Positions 1 through 7,746 of a DNA stretch of 55,315 bases are shown piece by piece (the first letter of the stretch is position 1; each line of letters begins with the position of its first letter). Source of the stretch: an uncultured Bacilli bacterium (GTDB taxonomy: Bacteria > Bacillota_I > Bacilli_A > RF39 > UBA660); assembly GCA_934140575.1 (NCBI GenBank), contig CAKPBJ010000006.1:1-55315 (forward strand), written 5' to 3'. A model generated the notes under the pieces. That model worked only from the letters and a program-made list of their open reading frames with translations. It did no database searches and was not told where the DNA came from. The position numbers were made by a program, and so were the translations under genes.

Positions 1-86
1 TCCCACTCTTGTTGTTTTACATAGTTTTTAGGTGTTTCTGTTTCAATATAATCATTTATACTTGAATCTAATTCTCTTTCAGACAT
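1..86 (-). CDS. Partial hypothetical protein (N-terminus only)
   Basis: The first 28 codons of a gene that runs off the left edge. The start ATG at 86 is preceded by an AAGGTG ribosome-binding site about 5 bases away, and a sigma-A-like promoter lies just upstream (108-136). The peptide begins MSERELDSSINDYIE and is hydrophilic, with no signal peptide. It is too short to assign. The stretch ending in QQEW resembles, very loosely, the start of small antitoxins found before Fic-domain genes, but this is only a guess. Confidence 0.5.
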   Translation of the reverse strand, partial: MSERELDSSINDYIETETPKNYVKQQEW

Positions 87-107
87 CTTAGCACCTTCAC
101 TAATAAA

Positions 108-136
108 ATTATAACATAAAAGTTCCTTTTTGTCAG
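108..136 (-). promoter_or_regulatory. Sigma-A-type promoter of the partial left-edge gene
   Basis: On the minus strand CTGACA (136-131) is followed by a 17-base spacer and TATAAT (113-108), with an extended -10 (TGTTATAAT). It sits about 20 bases before the ribosome-binding site of the partial gene. A TTGTCAG motif overlaps the -35 and recurs at 171-177 (inverted) and 210-216. Confidence 0.6.
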
Positions 137-169
137 TATTATACACATTAAAAATAAATAAATTATAAC

Positions 170-217
170 TCTGACAAGACTAATGAAAATACAAAAAATT
201 TTATTAGATTTGTCAGA
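170..217. repeat. Imperfect palindrome with TCTGACAA / TTGTCAGA arms
   Basis: An inverted repeat (TCTGACAA near 170-177 and TTGTCAGA near 210-217, with a second inner CTAAT/ATTAG pairing). The arm motif TTGTCAG also overlaps the -35 of the promoter at 108-136. Such a spacing could mark operator sites for a repressor of the left-edge gene. No gene is seen between this element and the small-RNA terminator at 300. Confidence 0.35.
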
Positions 218-241
218 ATAATAATGGTTATTTCTAAATTT

Positions 242-265
242 GTATACCTAAAAGTGTACCTAAAA
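242..265. repeat. Two tandem 12-bp repeats GTRTACCTAAAA
   Basis: GTATACCTAAAA (242-253) is followed directly by GTGTACCTAAAA (254-265), and an inverted partner TAGGT lies about 10 bases further on. There is no gene here. It could be a protein-binding site; the function is unknown. Confidence 0.35.
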
Positions 266-299
266 TTACTTACTAGGTCTAAAAACCTTTAATACAAAC

Positions 300-325
300 A
301 AAAATGAGCAGCCTCTCGGCTACTC
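300..325 (-). terminator. Intrinsic terminator of sRNA A
   Basis: GAGTAGCC / GGCTGCTC stem (8 bp with one G-U) with a GAGA loop, followed by ATTTTTGTTT on the minus strand. Confidence 0.75.
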
Positions 326-400
326 TTCAGGGGGTTCGGTTGAATATACTCTAACATTTAAACCGTTAGAGATATCGGCGTGATATATACTACCACGCAT
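300..400 (-). ncRNA. Candidate small RNA A (about 100 nt, C-rich linker)
   Basis: A non-coding stretch with its own promoter and terminator. On the minus strand the predicted transcript starts near 398-401. It forms a GCGTG/CACGC hairpin (398-378), a 7-bp CTCTAAC/GTTAGAG hairpin (371-349), a single-stranded segment containing CCGAACCCCCUGA (339-327), then a GAGUAGCC/GGCUGCUC terminator hairpin followed by U residues. The one imperfect terminator pair is G-U on the minus strand but A-C on the plus strand, which supports minus-strand transcription. C-rich unpaired boxes are known in trans-acting sRNAs of Firmicutes that bind Shine-Dalgarno regions. I recognise no named family and see no open reading frame in it. 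Confidence 0.55.
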
Positions 401-404
401 CTTA

Positions 405-433
405 ATAATAAATTATATTTTAATAATTGTCAA
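405..433 (-). promoter_or_regulatory. Sigma-A promoter of candidate sRNA A
   Basis: On the minus strand a perfect TTGACA (433-428) is separated by 17 bases from TATTAT (410-405). The next gene downstream is more than 300 bases away and has its own promoter, so this promoter most simply serves the structured RNA at 300-400. Confidence 0.65.
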
Positions 434-445
434 TTAAAAAACTAA

Positions 446-471
446 CTAAAAAAAGTCAGTTTACACTAACT
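446..471 (-). terminator. Intrinsic terminator after the 159-residue hypothetical gene
   Basis: AGTTAGT / ACTGACT stem (7 bp including one G-U), GTAA loop, then a run of seven T on the minus strand. Confidence 0.75.
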
Positions 472-504
472 CTTTTTAAATTTCCTTTTATATCAACAAA
501 ATTA

Positions 505-984
505 TTATTTACTAAAAACTTTTGCATTTGACTTATTTACACTATCTGTATTATCAAATTCTCCATTTGTGCAAAATCTCTTAGCAAAATATACTATACT
601 CTCTTCAATATCCATTTCTGGTATAATTTCTTGAGATTTAATGTTTTTACCATTCTTTTCACTTTTTCTACTCTTCAAAAATTTATCAATTTTACCAAGA
701 AATTCAGTTTTTCCAACTTCATAAGCAAAATGATAAGAATCTAAAAGAATAGGAGGAATCATAACCCTAACTTCATCTTCACTAGCACCAACACTTAATA
801 AATATCCAATTTCATCTACTGCATCTGAAAAGAATGAAGCTCCTTTTTCATTTCTATCATATCCAAGTTCTTCAAACTTATTTAAAAGATTACGATCTTG
901 TGCATAATATTTATCTAAATCAGCTTTTCTTTCTTTATAGTATTTTTTAAATATCTTTCCAACATCAAGTTCATTATTATTCAT
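505..984 (-). CDS. Hypothetical 159-residue cytoplasmic protein
   Basis: A soluble, charged, mostly helical protein with no signal peptide or membrane segment. The start is supported by a consensus AGGAGGTG ribosome-binding site 6-8 bases upstream of ATG 984. Residues about 35-60 (ELGYDRNEKGASFF and the alanine/isoleucine-rich stretch after it) weakly recall the opening helices of the Spo0A C-terminal DNA-binding domain (LGxxxxxKGxxYLxxAI), but the recognition-helix part does not match, so I do not assign a function. The gene is preceded by a structured leader ending in an intrinsic terminator (1038-1160), which may control its expression, and is followed by its own terminator at 446-471. Confidence 0.75.
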   Translation of the reverse strand: MNNNELDVGKIFKKYYKERKADLDKYYAQDRNLLNKFEELGYDRNEKGASFFSDAVDEIGYLLSVGASEDEVRVMIPPILLDSYHFAYEVGKTEFLGKIDKFLKSRKSEKNGKNIKSQEIIPEMDIEESIVYFAKRFCTNGEFDNTDSVNKSNAKVFSK

Positions 985-1037
985 ACTACACCTCCTTGCA
1001 ATATATTATTTGTAATACCGTGTAATTATTAATGCAT

Positions 1038-1075
1038 ATAAAAACACGGAACCAAACTACAATAGTGACTCCGTG
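1038..1075 (-). terminator. Intrinsic terminator ending RNA B
   Basis: CACGGA / TCCGTG stem with an inner ACTA / TAGT helix, followed by TTTTTAT on the minus strand. It stands about 50 bases before the start of the 159-residue gene. Confidence 0.7.
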
Positions 1076-1160
1076 CAACAATTGCGCGTGTAAGTATAAA
1101 ACCCGGAGTAGCTTACTAACTCTATTTAAGTAAAATTAGCTATACTCCCTCACTAGCCCC
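1038..1160 (-). ncRNA. Candidate structured leader or small RNA B, with attenuator-like ending
   Basis: Non-coding region between recG and the 159-residue gene. The predicted minus-strand transcript begins GGGGCUAGUGAGGG near 1160. A long stem pairs GGAGTA..GC (1148-1139) with GCTACTCC (1112-1105) and encloses TTACT/AGTAA. A terminator hairpin CACGGA (1075-1070) / TCCGTG (1050-1045), with an inner ACTA/TAGT pairing, is followed by TTTTTAT. ACTCCG (1109-1104) could instead pair with CGGAGT (1073-1068), which would disrupt both the first stem and the terminator. That is the layout of a riboswitch or attenuator. It could also be an independent sRNA. I recognise no named family. Confidence 0.5.
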
Positions 1161-1163
1161 ATT

Positions 1164-1192
1164 ATATTAACATAAATCTTAAAATATGTCAA
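1164..1192 (-). promoter_or_regulatory. Sigma-A promoter of RNA B
   Basis: On the minus strand TTGACA (1192-1187) lies 17 bases before TAATAT (1169-1164), with a TG extended -10. It begins two bases after the recG stop codon, so it can serve only the leader RNA and the gene after it. Confidence 0.65.
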
Positions 1193-1193
1193 A

Positions 1194-3188
1194 TTAACCT
1201 TCAGTTATCGCATCAATTAACTTTTTCTTTAATTCATCGTCATCAGTACTTTTATCTAACAAATACTCCTTAGAGTCCTTCTTTGCTTGTAATAAAATCT
1301 TATAATCATTCTTGATATTAGCAATCTTAAATGTCATATCTCCAGACTGTTTAGTACCAAACAAATCTCCATGTCCTCTTAACTTAAAATCCTCCTCAGA
1401 AATAACGAATCCATCATCTTCTCTTTCCATAATCTTAAGTCTTTCAGCATCACTATCACTAATTAATATACATTGGCTCTTTGAAGTACCACGACCAACT
1501 CTACCTCTTAGCTGATGAAGTGTAGAAAGTCCAAACCTATCAGCATCAAAAATAGCCATAGTAGTAGCATTAGGAACATCAACTCCAACTTCCACAACAG
1601 TAGTAGAAATAAGTATCTGAACCTCATTATTCTTAAACTGATTCATAATCATATCTTTAGCCCCACTTGCCATTTTTCCATGAACAATATCAATTTTATA
1701 TTGACTACCAAAAGCAAGTTTCATCTGTTCTTTTAACTCATTAACATTAGTTAAATCAGAGTTTTCGCTCTCTTCAATAAGTGGTGCAATTACATAAACT
1801 TGATGTCCAGCTTTCAACTCTTTATACATCATTTCCAAAACATCTTTTATCTCATTATTCTTCTTAACATACGTATCTATTTTCTGTCTTCCTTTTGGTC
1901 TTTCTTTTATATTTGAAACATCCATATCACCAAAAATAGTCAAAGCATAAGTTCTAGGAATTGGAGTAGCACTCATAAATAATACATCAGGTCTAACACC
2001 TTTATTTTGAAGATTAGCTCTTTGATGAACACCAAATCTATGTTGCTCATCAGTAATAACAAGTCCCAAATTACTATATTCAACTTCATCCTGTATCAAA
2101 GCATGAGTACCAATAACCATATTAATACTTCCATCCTTCAAACCATTATAAATATTAACTTTATCCTTCTTTTGAGTAGAACCAGTAAGTAAAGCAACCT
2201 TAACATCAGTATCCTTCAAAAACTCTAAAAGATTATTATAATGTTGTACAGCAAGTATCTCAGTAGGAGCCATTAAAGCACTCTGATACCCACTCAAATA
2301 ATTAGCGTACATTCCTGTAAAAGCAACTACTGTCTTACCAGAACCAACATCACCTTGAAGCAATCTATTCATTCTATTAGGTGCCTCTAAATCACCAATA
2401 ATCTCATCTATTGCCTTCTTCTGATCTCCAGTCAACTTAAACGGAATCTTAGAAATAAAATCATTAAGTTTATCTTTATCAATATTTCTCTCTAATCCAT
2501 TATTCTTCTTCTTATTTTGTTGCTTCAAATAATTAATCTTAAACATAAACTCAAATAACTCTTCATACTTAAGTCTAATAGTAACCTCTTTTAACTTCTC
2601 CGCAGTACTCGGATTATGAATAATATTTAAAGCAGTTTTCTTATTCACAAAATTATATTTTTCCTGATACACATTAGGAATATAATCAGTTACTTCTCTA
2701 CCATACATAAGTAAAGCCATATTAATATATGTAGCCATATTCTTATTAGTAATACCACTAGTACAATGATATACCGGCTCTATTTTAACTTTATTTGTAA
2801 GCACACCTAATTTTACATCACTAGCTGTAATAACATTCTTACTCTTATCAAACTTACCAATAACAGTAACACCAGCACCAACACCTAACTGGCTTTTTAA
2901 AAATGCTCTATTAAAGATAGAAACACCTACAACTCCAGACTGCGTAACTAATCTAAAATTCATTTTATTTAAAGATGCTTTAAATCTCATTAATATAGGA
3001 ACACTTTCTACTTTTCCATCTATAGTAATCTTATCCCCATCCATAGCCTTAGATAAATCACATCTTTCTAAAACATCATATCTAAATGGATAATGAGTAA
3101 CCAAATCATCAACTGTCTTAATATTAATTTTATTTAATAAAGAAAGAGCTTTAGGTCCTATCCCTTTAACATCTTTTAACTCAGCCAT
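1194..3188 (-). CDS. recG: ATP-dependent DNA helicase RecG
   Basis: Branch-migrating SF2 helicase that remodels stalled forks and Holliday junctions. The N-terminus MAELKDVKGIGPKA carries the helix-hairpin-helix typical of RecG, followed by the OB-fold wedge domain. Walker A GDVGSGKT is near residue 279, the DEQH box near 379, and the helicase motifs TATPIPRT and QLRGRVGRG follow. At 664 residues it is close to the usual 680. I place the start at ATG 3188, not at the upstream ATG 3242: an extended -10 promoter (TGTTATAAT) lies at 3211-3216, between the two, and an AAGGAAG ribosome-binding site precedes 3188. It appears to be a single-gene transcript. Confidence 0.97.
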   Translation of the reverse strand: MAELKDVKGIGPKALSLLNKINIKTVDDLVTHYPFRYDVLERCDLSKAMDGDKITIDGKVESVPILMRFKASLNKMNFRLVTQSGVVGVSIFNRAFLKSQLGVGAGVTVIGKFDKSKNVITASDVKLGVLTNKVKIEPVYHCTSGITNKNMATYINMALLMYGREVTDYIPNVYQEKYNFVNKKTALNIIHNPSTAEKLKEVTIRLKYEELFEFMFKINYLKQQNKKKNNGLERNIDKDKLNDFISKIPFKLTGDQKKAIDEIIGDLEAPNRMNRLLQGDVGSGKTVVAFTGMYANYLSGYQSALMAPTEILAVQHYNNLLEFLKDTDVKVALLTGSTQKKDKVNIYNGLKDGSINMVIGTHALIQDEVEYSNLGLVITDEQHRFGVHQRANLQNKGVRPDVLFMSATPIPRTYALTIFGDMDVSNIKERPKGRQKIDTYVKKNNEIKDVLEMMYKELKAGHQVYVIAPLIEESENSDLTNVNELKEQMKLAFGSQYKIDIVHGKMASGAKDMIMNQFKNNEVQILISTTVVEVGVDVPNATTMAIFDADRFGLSTLHQLRGRVGRGTSKSQCILISDSDAERLKIMEREDDGFVISEEDFKLRGHGDLFGTKQSGDMTFKIANIKNDYKILLQAKKDSKEYLLDKSTDDDELKKKLIDAITEG

Positions 3189-3210
3189 ACCACCACTTCC
3201 TTCTCGCCAT

Positions 3211-3219
3211 ATTATAACA
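3211..3219 (-). promoter_or_regulatory. Extended -10 promoter of recG
   Basis: TGTTATAAT on the minus strand, about 25 bases before the recG start. No good -35 is seen. The same TGTTATAAT/TGCTATAAT element precedes several other operons in the window, so extended -10 promoters seem to be the norm in this genome. Confidence 0.55.
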
Positions 3220-3338
3220 TATTTAAACTTTTTTTTAAACAAAAAAACTTACGTTATAAATATTATTTATATACATTTTTTTATTTATAAGCCTGTGTTT
3301 TAACTATAAAAAATAATTGATTTTTTTTGATTTTTTTG

Positions 3339-3367
3339 TTGACAAATAACCCCTTTTCGATTAGTAT
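3339..3367 (+). promoter_or_regulatory. Plus-strand sigma-A promoter in the recG upstream gap
   Basis: TTGACA (3339-3344), 17-base spacer, TAGTAT (3362-3367). It points away from recG into a stretch without open reading frames, ending at the terminator at 3481-3511. Confidence 0.6.
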
Positions 3368-3371
3368 AGGA

Positions 3372-3511
3372 ACTACCAATTCGGAATTAGGCGAATTGGT
3401 CGCTAGTATCACACTAGCCAACCCCTTTTTATTCTTTTTTGAAGCTGCTCTCAGGGGGGCAGCTTCTTAATTAAAAACAAAAAAGACGAATATACCGAAT
3501 CGTCTTTTTTT
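3372..3511 (+). ncRNA. Candidate small RNA C (three hairpins, G-rich loop)
   Basis: Non-coding, with its own promoter. In order on the plus strand: a 9-bp hairpin ACCAATTCG/CGAATTGGT (3375-3400), a 6-bp hairpin GCTAGT/ACTAGC (3402-3418), then CAACCCC and two T runs that could act as a first terminator near 3440. Next comes an 8-bp hairpin GAAGCTGC/GCAGCTTC (3441-3466) whose loop contains TCAGGGGG, and finally the bidirectional terminator. The loop resembles a Shine-Dalgarno sequence and is exactly complementary over 8 bases to the CCCCCUGA box of sRNA A. No ATG-started frame of note lies inside. I recognise no family. Confidence 0.5.
3481..3511. terminator. Bidirectional intrinsic terminator
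   Basis: GACGA / TCGTC stem flanked by A5 and T7 runs, so that it can end both the plus-strand RNA C and the minus-strand gene that stops at 3529. Confidence 0.8.
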
Positions 3512-3528
3512 ATTTATATATTTATAAA

Positions 3529-3972
3529 TTAATTACTACTAGTAAATCTCTCTAAAAGATACATAAATAGATATCCAAAAAAGAATGCCCCAATAAGCCC
3601 CACAACATATAAAATCATAGTAGTAAATTTAGCAGTAAACAAAAAATATAATATAAGCAGGATAGCTATAATAATACCTACTCTTCCAAACCATGTTGAT
3701 ATAAGCGAAAAAATAAAAATCATATCCCCACCTAAATCTTCATCAAGAGTTTCTGCATCTTCATTAATATAATCATCACTTTCGACTTCTAATGAATTGT
3801 TATTTTCATCATCAAACCCATCTTCATAATCATCATCTGAAACATCATAAGTATCATCATATTCATAATTAGGATTATGAGAAAAATCATTATTCTTTTC
3901 TAAATCAAATATACTCTCATCATCATCAATATAATCTTCTAAATATAAATCCGTTTTCCTATTCTTCGCCAT
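3529..3972 (-). CDS. Hypothetical membrane protein with acidic N-terminal half
   Basis: 147 residues. The first ~80 residues are hydrophilic and extremely rich in Asp, Glu and Tyr. The rest is hydrophobic, with two or three membrane helices (about residues 84-140) ending in YLLERFTSSN. There is no signal peptide, so the acidic part is probably cytoplasmic. A GAGGGGG ribosome-binding site precedes ATG 3972. It stands alone between nifJ and recG, with its own terminator at 3481-3511. I recognise no family. Confidence 0.8.
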   Translation of the reverse strand: MAKNRKTDLYLEDYIDDDESIFDLEKNNDFSHNPNYEYDDTYDVSDDDYEDGFDDENNNSLEVESDDYINEDAETLDEDLGGDMIFIFSLISTWFGRVGIIIAILLILYFLFTAKFTTMILYVVGLIGAFFFGYLFMYLLERFTSSN

Positions 3973-4070
3973 ATACTATTACCCCCTCAATTTGCCCATA
4001 TTATACCAAAAAATCAATAAAAAGTAAATCCAAATATAGAAAAACAAAATTTATAAAAAAAACAAAACAA

Positions 4071-4107
4071 AAAAAGCTATCCCAGAACAACGTCTGTATA
4101 GCTTTTA
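4071..4107 (-). terminator. Intrinsic terminator after nifJ
   Basis: AAAAGCTAT / ATAGCTTTT stem with an inner CAGA / TCTG helix, followed by a T run on the minus strand, directly after the nifJ stop. Confidence 0.85.
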
Positions 4108-4111
4108 TTTT

Positions 4112-7100
4112 TTATTCAATTTCTGCTTCAGCTAATTTTTTATAATAATTATAAGTCATTTCTGCTTGTTCTCTATTTTCTCCAAGTAAATAGTCGCCAT
4201 TCTTATTAATTTTCTTCAACGATCTATATCTATCCTCTCCAAGAATAAACTCATCAAACTTAGTAAAATCAGCCTTACTATCCAACTTAAATTCCTTATT
4301 CTCAGGATTATAATGGAACAATGGGAAATATCCTGACTCAGTTGCACATCTTTCCTCTTGAATACTATTCTTCATACCCTTAATAATGCCTTGAGCAATA
4401 CATGGAGCGTAAGCAATTATAATAGAAGGACCATCATAAGCCTCAGCTTCCTTCATAACCTTAATTGCCTGCATTTGATTTGCTCCAAGAGATATAGTAC
4501 CAACATAAACATGAGGATAACTCATAGCAATTCTAGCCAAATTCTTCTTAGCTGTTTCCTTACCACCAGCAGCAAACTTAGCAACAGCTCCTGTTCTAGT
4601 TGACTTAGAAGCTTGTCCACCAGTATTTGAATAAACCTCTGTATCAAGAACTAAAATATTTACATTTTCACGATTAGCAAGAACATGATCAATACCATTA
4701 TAACCAATATCATATGCCCAACCATCTCCACCAATCATCCAAACAGACTTAGGAGCTACAAAATCTTTTAACTTCAATAATCCCTCAATCTTAGTATCAT
4801 CAATAACATCAAGTAAACGACGAGCATTAACCTCATTTTGTTCCTTACAATAAGCATTATAAACATCTTTCTCACTATTTCTAACCTTAGTAATGTTACG
4901 AGATATAAGAGAAACTATCTCTGCCTTTACTGCTTGGTCAGCAATCTTCATACCAAAACCAAACTCAGCATTATCCTCAAACAATGAATTAGCCCAAGGA
5001 ATACTATATGGCATTGAAGGAGCACTAGCACCATAAATAGAAGAACATCCAGTAGCATTCGCAACTATCATTCTATCTCCAAATAATTGTGTTAAAAGTT
5101 TCAAATAAGGAGTCTCACCACATCCAGCACAAGCACCTGGAAATTCAAACTTAGGTTTTACAAACTGACTACCTTTAACAGTATTAGTAGGCATAACATT
5201 TTCTTTATATTTAACCTCATTAAACAAATAGTTATATTCTTCATCTTGATGAGATTTAACTATATCTTCCTTCATCTTCATGACCAAAGCCTTAGCACTC
5301 TTTTTACCAGGACATACCTCACTACATAAAGAACAACCAGTACAATCAGGTAAACTAACACCGATAGACATTTTATAATCCTTATCTTTAATGTTTGCAT
5401 TAATTAATTTACCACGCATCGACTCAGGTGCATCCATAACTTCCTTATCATCTAACAAGAAAGGTCTAATAACACCATGAGGACAAACTAAACTACATAA
5501 ATTACAACCTATACAATTAGAAGAATCATAACATGGAGCAATCTCGCTACTATCCCTCTTATCATATTTAGAAGTACCAGCCTCCCATTCACCACCTGGC
5601 ATCTTCATAAACGTACTAACAGGTAAACTATCTCCCTCTAAACAATCAATAACTTCAAAAGTACTCTTCTTAGGTGTAATATCCATATCAAAATCAACAT
5701 AAGGAATCTTAACAGGTATTAACTTATCCAAACATGCATCAATCGCCTTAACATTCTTCTCAACAACATTTCCACCCTTATTAGCAAATTTATTATTTAA
5801 ATTTTCCTTAATCTTATCAATTGCAAACTTATAGTCAACTATCTTACCTAACTTAAAAATTAAAGTTTCCATAATAGAACTTATTTTACCATTAAGTCCA
5901 ACATCAGATGCTATTTTATTCGCATCAACTATAAACATTTTAATCTTTTTATTCTGTAAAATTCTCTTATCATGATTACTCATAGAAGCAAGAACTTCAT
6001 CAGCACTCTTATTTGTATTAAGTAAGAACACACCATTATCTTTTATCTTTTCAAGCATCTTAAGTCTATTTAAATAACTATCCTTAGTACAAACAACAAT
6101 ACTTGCCTTAGAAACATAATATGTAGATTTAATAGCCTCTTTACCAAATCTTAAATGAGAAACAGTAATTCCACCACTCTTCTTAGAGTCATATTGGAAA
6201 TATCCCTGAACATAAGCATTAGTATAAGTTCCTGTAATCTTCATTAAATCCTTACAAGCAGAAACCATACCATCACTACCATAACCATAAATTAAAAATT
6301 CAACATTCTTATTAGGAATCATAAATTTAGGATTATATGGAATACTCAAATTAGTTACATCGTCATTTATACCAACAGTAAAGTTAGTATGAACATCTCT
6401 TGTATCTAAAAAATCATACACACCCTTAATCATAGCTGGAGTAGTATCCTTAGATGATAAACCATATCTACCACCATAAACAGAAACACGAGCATCTACA
6501 TTTTTAATTGTTTTAATAACATCCAAATATAAAGGCTCACCTGCACTACCAGGTTCTTTAGTTCTATCAAGTACCGCAATCTTCTTAACACTCTTTGGAA
6601 GAACCTTTAAGAAGTACTTTGCACTAAATGGTCTATATAAATGAACCTCTAAAAGACCAACAGACTCATTTTTTACTTTACTTAAATATTCTACAGTTTC
6701 TTTTATAGTTTCACAAACAGATCCCATAGCAACAATAACCTTATTAGCTGTAGGACTTCCATAATAATTAAAAGGCTTATAATCTTTTCCGGTTATTTTA
6801 TTAATTTCACTCATATACTTGTTAACAATATCTGGAACTTTATCATAGTATTCATTTCTAATTTCTGTAGCTTGAAAATAAATATCACCGTTCTGTGCAG
6901 TACCTCTAATCATTGGCTTATTAGGATTAAGTGCACGTGCTTTAAACTCATCAAGAGCTTTAACGTCAATAAGTTCTTTTAATTTTTCAGTGTCAATAAC
7001 ATCAACTTTTTGAAGTTCATGACTCGTTCTAAAACCATCAAAGAAATTTACAAATGGTACATGTCCCTTTATTGCAGACAAATGTGCAACACCAGTTAAA

Positions 7101-7543
7101 TCCATAACCTCTTGTACAGAACTAGAAGCAAGCATTGCAAAACCAGTTCCACGTACTGCATACACATCTTGATGATCCCCAAATATTGATAAAGCGTGTG
7201 TTGCCAAACTTCTAGCCGCAACATTTATAACACAAGGAAGTAATTCTCCTGCAATCTTATACATATTAGGTATCATTAATAATAACCCCTGACTCGCAGT
7301 ATAAGTAGTAGTTAAACATCCCGCAAGAAGTGAACCATGCACCATACCTGCAGCTCCTGACTCAGACTCCATCTCAACAATCCTAACAGGAGTCCCAAAA
7401 TAATTAAGTTTTCCCTCACTACTCCACTTATCAGTAAGTTCTGCCATCGGAGATGCCGGAGTAATTGGATAAATTCCCGCTACTTCAGTAAAATTATATG
7501 AAACATAACTAGCTGCCTCATTACCATCCATTATTTTTTTCAT
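4112..7543 (-). CDS. nifJ: Pyruvate:ferredoxin (flavodoxin) oxidoreductase
   Basis: Converts pyruvate, CoA and oxidised ferredoxin to acetyl-CoA, CO2 and reduced ferredoxin; it is the main pyruvate-oxidising enzyme of anaerobic fermenters and is cytosolic. The single 1143-residue chain has the full PFOR order: the pyruvate-binding N-terminal domain (GIYPITPASPMAE), the CoA-binding middle domains, two [4Fe-4S] clusters (CIGCNLCSLVCP near 676 and CTGCSLCSEVCPG near 734), and the C-terminal TPP domain with CAGCGETPY near 805 and GDGWAYDIGYNG near 938. Length is slightly below the usual ~1170. It is transcribed alone, with a TATAAT box upstream and a strong terminator downstream. Its presence points to anaerobic metabolism. 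Confidence 0.98.
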   Translation of the reverse strand: MKKIMDGNEAASYVSYNFTEVAGIYPITPASPMAELTDKWSSEGKLNYFGTPVRIVEMESESGAAGMVHGSLLAGCLTTTYTASQGLLLMIPNMYKIAGELLPCVINVAARSLATHALSIFGDHQDVYAVRGTGFAMLASSSVQEVMDLTGVAHLSAIKGHVPFVNFFDGFRTSHELQKVDVIDTEKLKELIDVKALDEFKARALNPNKPMIRGTAQNGDIYFQATEIRNEYYDKVPDIVNKYMSEINKITGKDYKPFNYYGSPTANKVIVAMGSVCETIKETVEYLSKVKNESVGLLEVHLYRPFSAKYFLKVLPKSVKKIAVLDRTKEPGSAGEPLYLDVIKTIKNVDARVSVYGGRYGLSSKDTTPAMIKGVYDFLDTRDVHTNFTVGINDDVTNLSIPYNPKFMIPNKNVEFLIYGYGSDGMVSACKDLMKITGTYTNAYVQGYFQYDSKKSGGITVSHLRFGKEAIKSTYYVSKASIVVCTKDSYLNRLKMLEKIKDNGVFLLNTNKSADEVLASMSNHDKRILQNKKIKMFIVDANKIASDVGLNGKISSIMETLIFKLGKIVDYKFAIDKIKENLNNKFANKGGNVVEKNVKAIDACLDKLIPVKIPYVDFDMDITPKKSTFEVIDCLEGDSLPVSTFMKMPGGEWEAGTSKYDKRDSSEIAPCYDSSNCIGCNLCSLVCPHGVIRPFLLDDKEVMDAPESMRGKLINANIKDKDYKMSIGVSLPDCTGCSLCSEVCPGKKSAKALVMKMKEDIVKSHQDEEYNYLFNEVKYKENVMPTNTVKGSQFVKPKFEFPGACAGCGETPYLKLLTQLFGDRMIVANATGCSSIYGASAPSMPYSIPWANSLFEDNAEFGFGMKIADQAVKAEIVSLISRNITKVRNSEKDVYNAYCKEQNEVNARRLLDVIDDTKIEGLLKLKDFVAPKSVWMIGGDGWAYDIGYNGIDHVLANRENVNILVLDTEVYSNTGGQASKSTRTGAVAKFAAGGKETAKKNLARIAMSYPHVYVGTISLGANQMQAIKVMKEAEAYDGPSIIIAYAPCIAQGIIKGMKNSIQEERCATESGYFPLFHYNPENKEFKLDSKADFTKFDEFILGEDRYRSLKKINKNGDYLLGENREQAEMTYNYYKKLAEAEIE

Positions 7544-7746
7544 ACTATCTCATCCTTTCAATCACAACTATAACTATTATATATCAAAATCACCATAATA
7601 AAAAGAAAATTAATGTAAACTTAACCAAAAAACATCTACTTATTATTCAAGTAATTAGTAATATATTCAAACAATAAAAAAACAAATATTAAAAAAAGCA
7701 AACACAAATTTTTGTATCTACTTTTTTATAAAAAGTATTTAATTAC

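Noticed and set aside
300..400. tracrRNA
   Set aside because: No CRISPR array or cas gene in the window and no visible anti-repeat; the pattern fits a free-standing sRNA better.
3189..3242. Longer RecG starting at ATG 3242
   Set aside because: The promoter lies between 3188 and 3242, and the extra residues do not belong to RecG.
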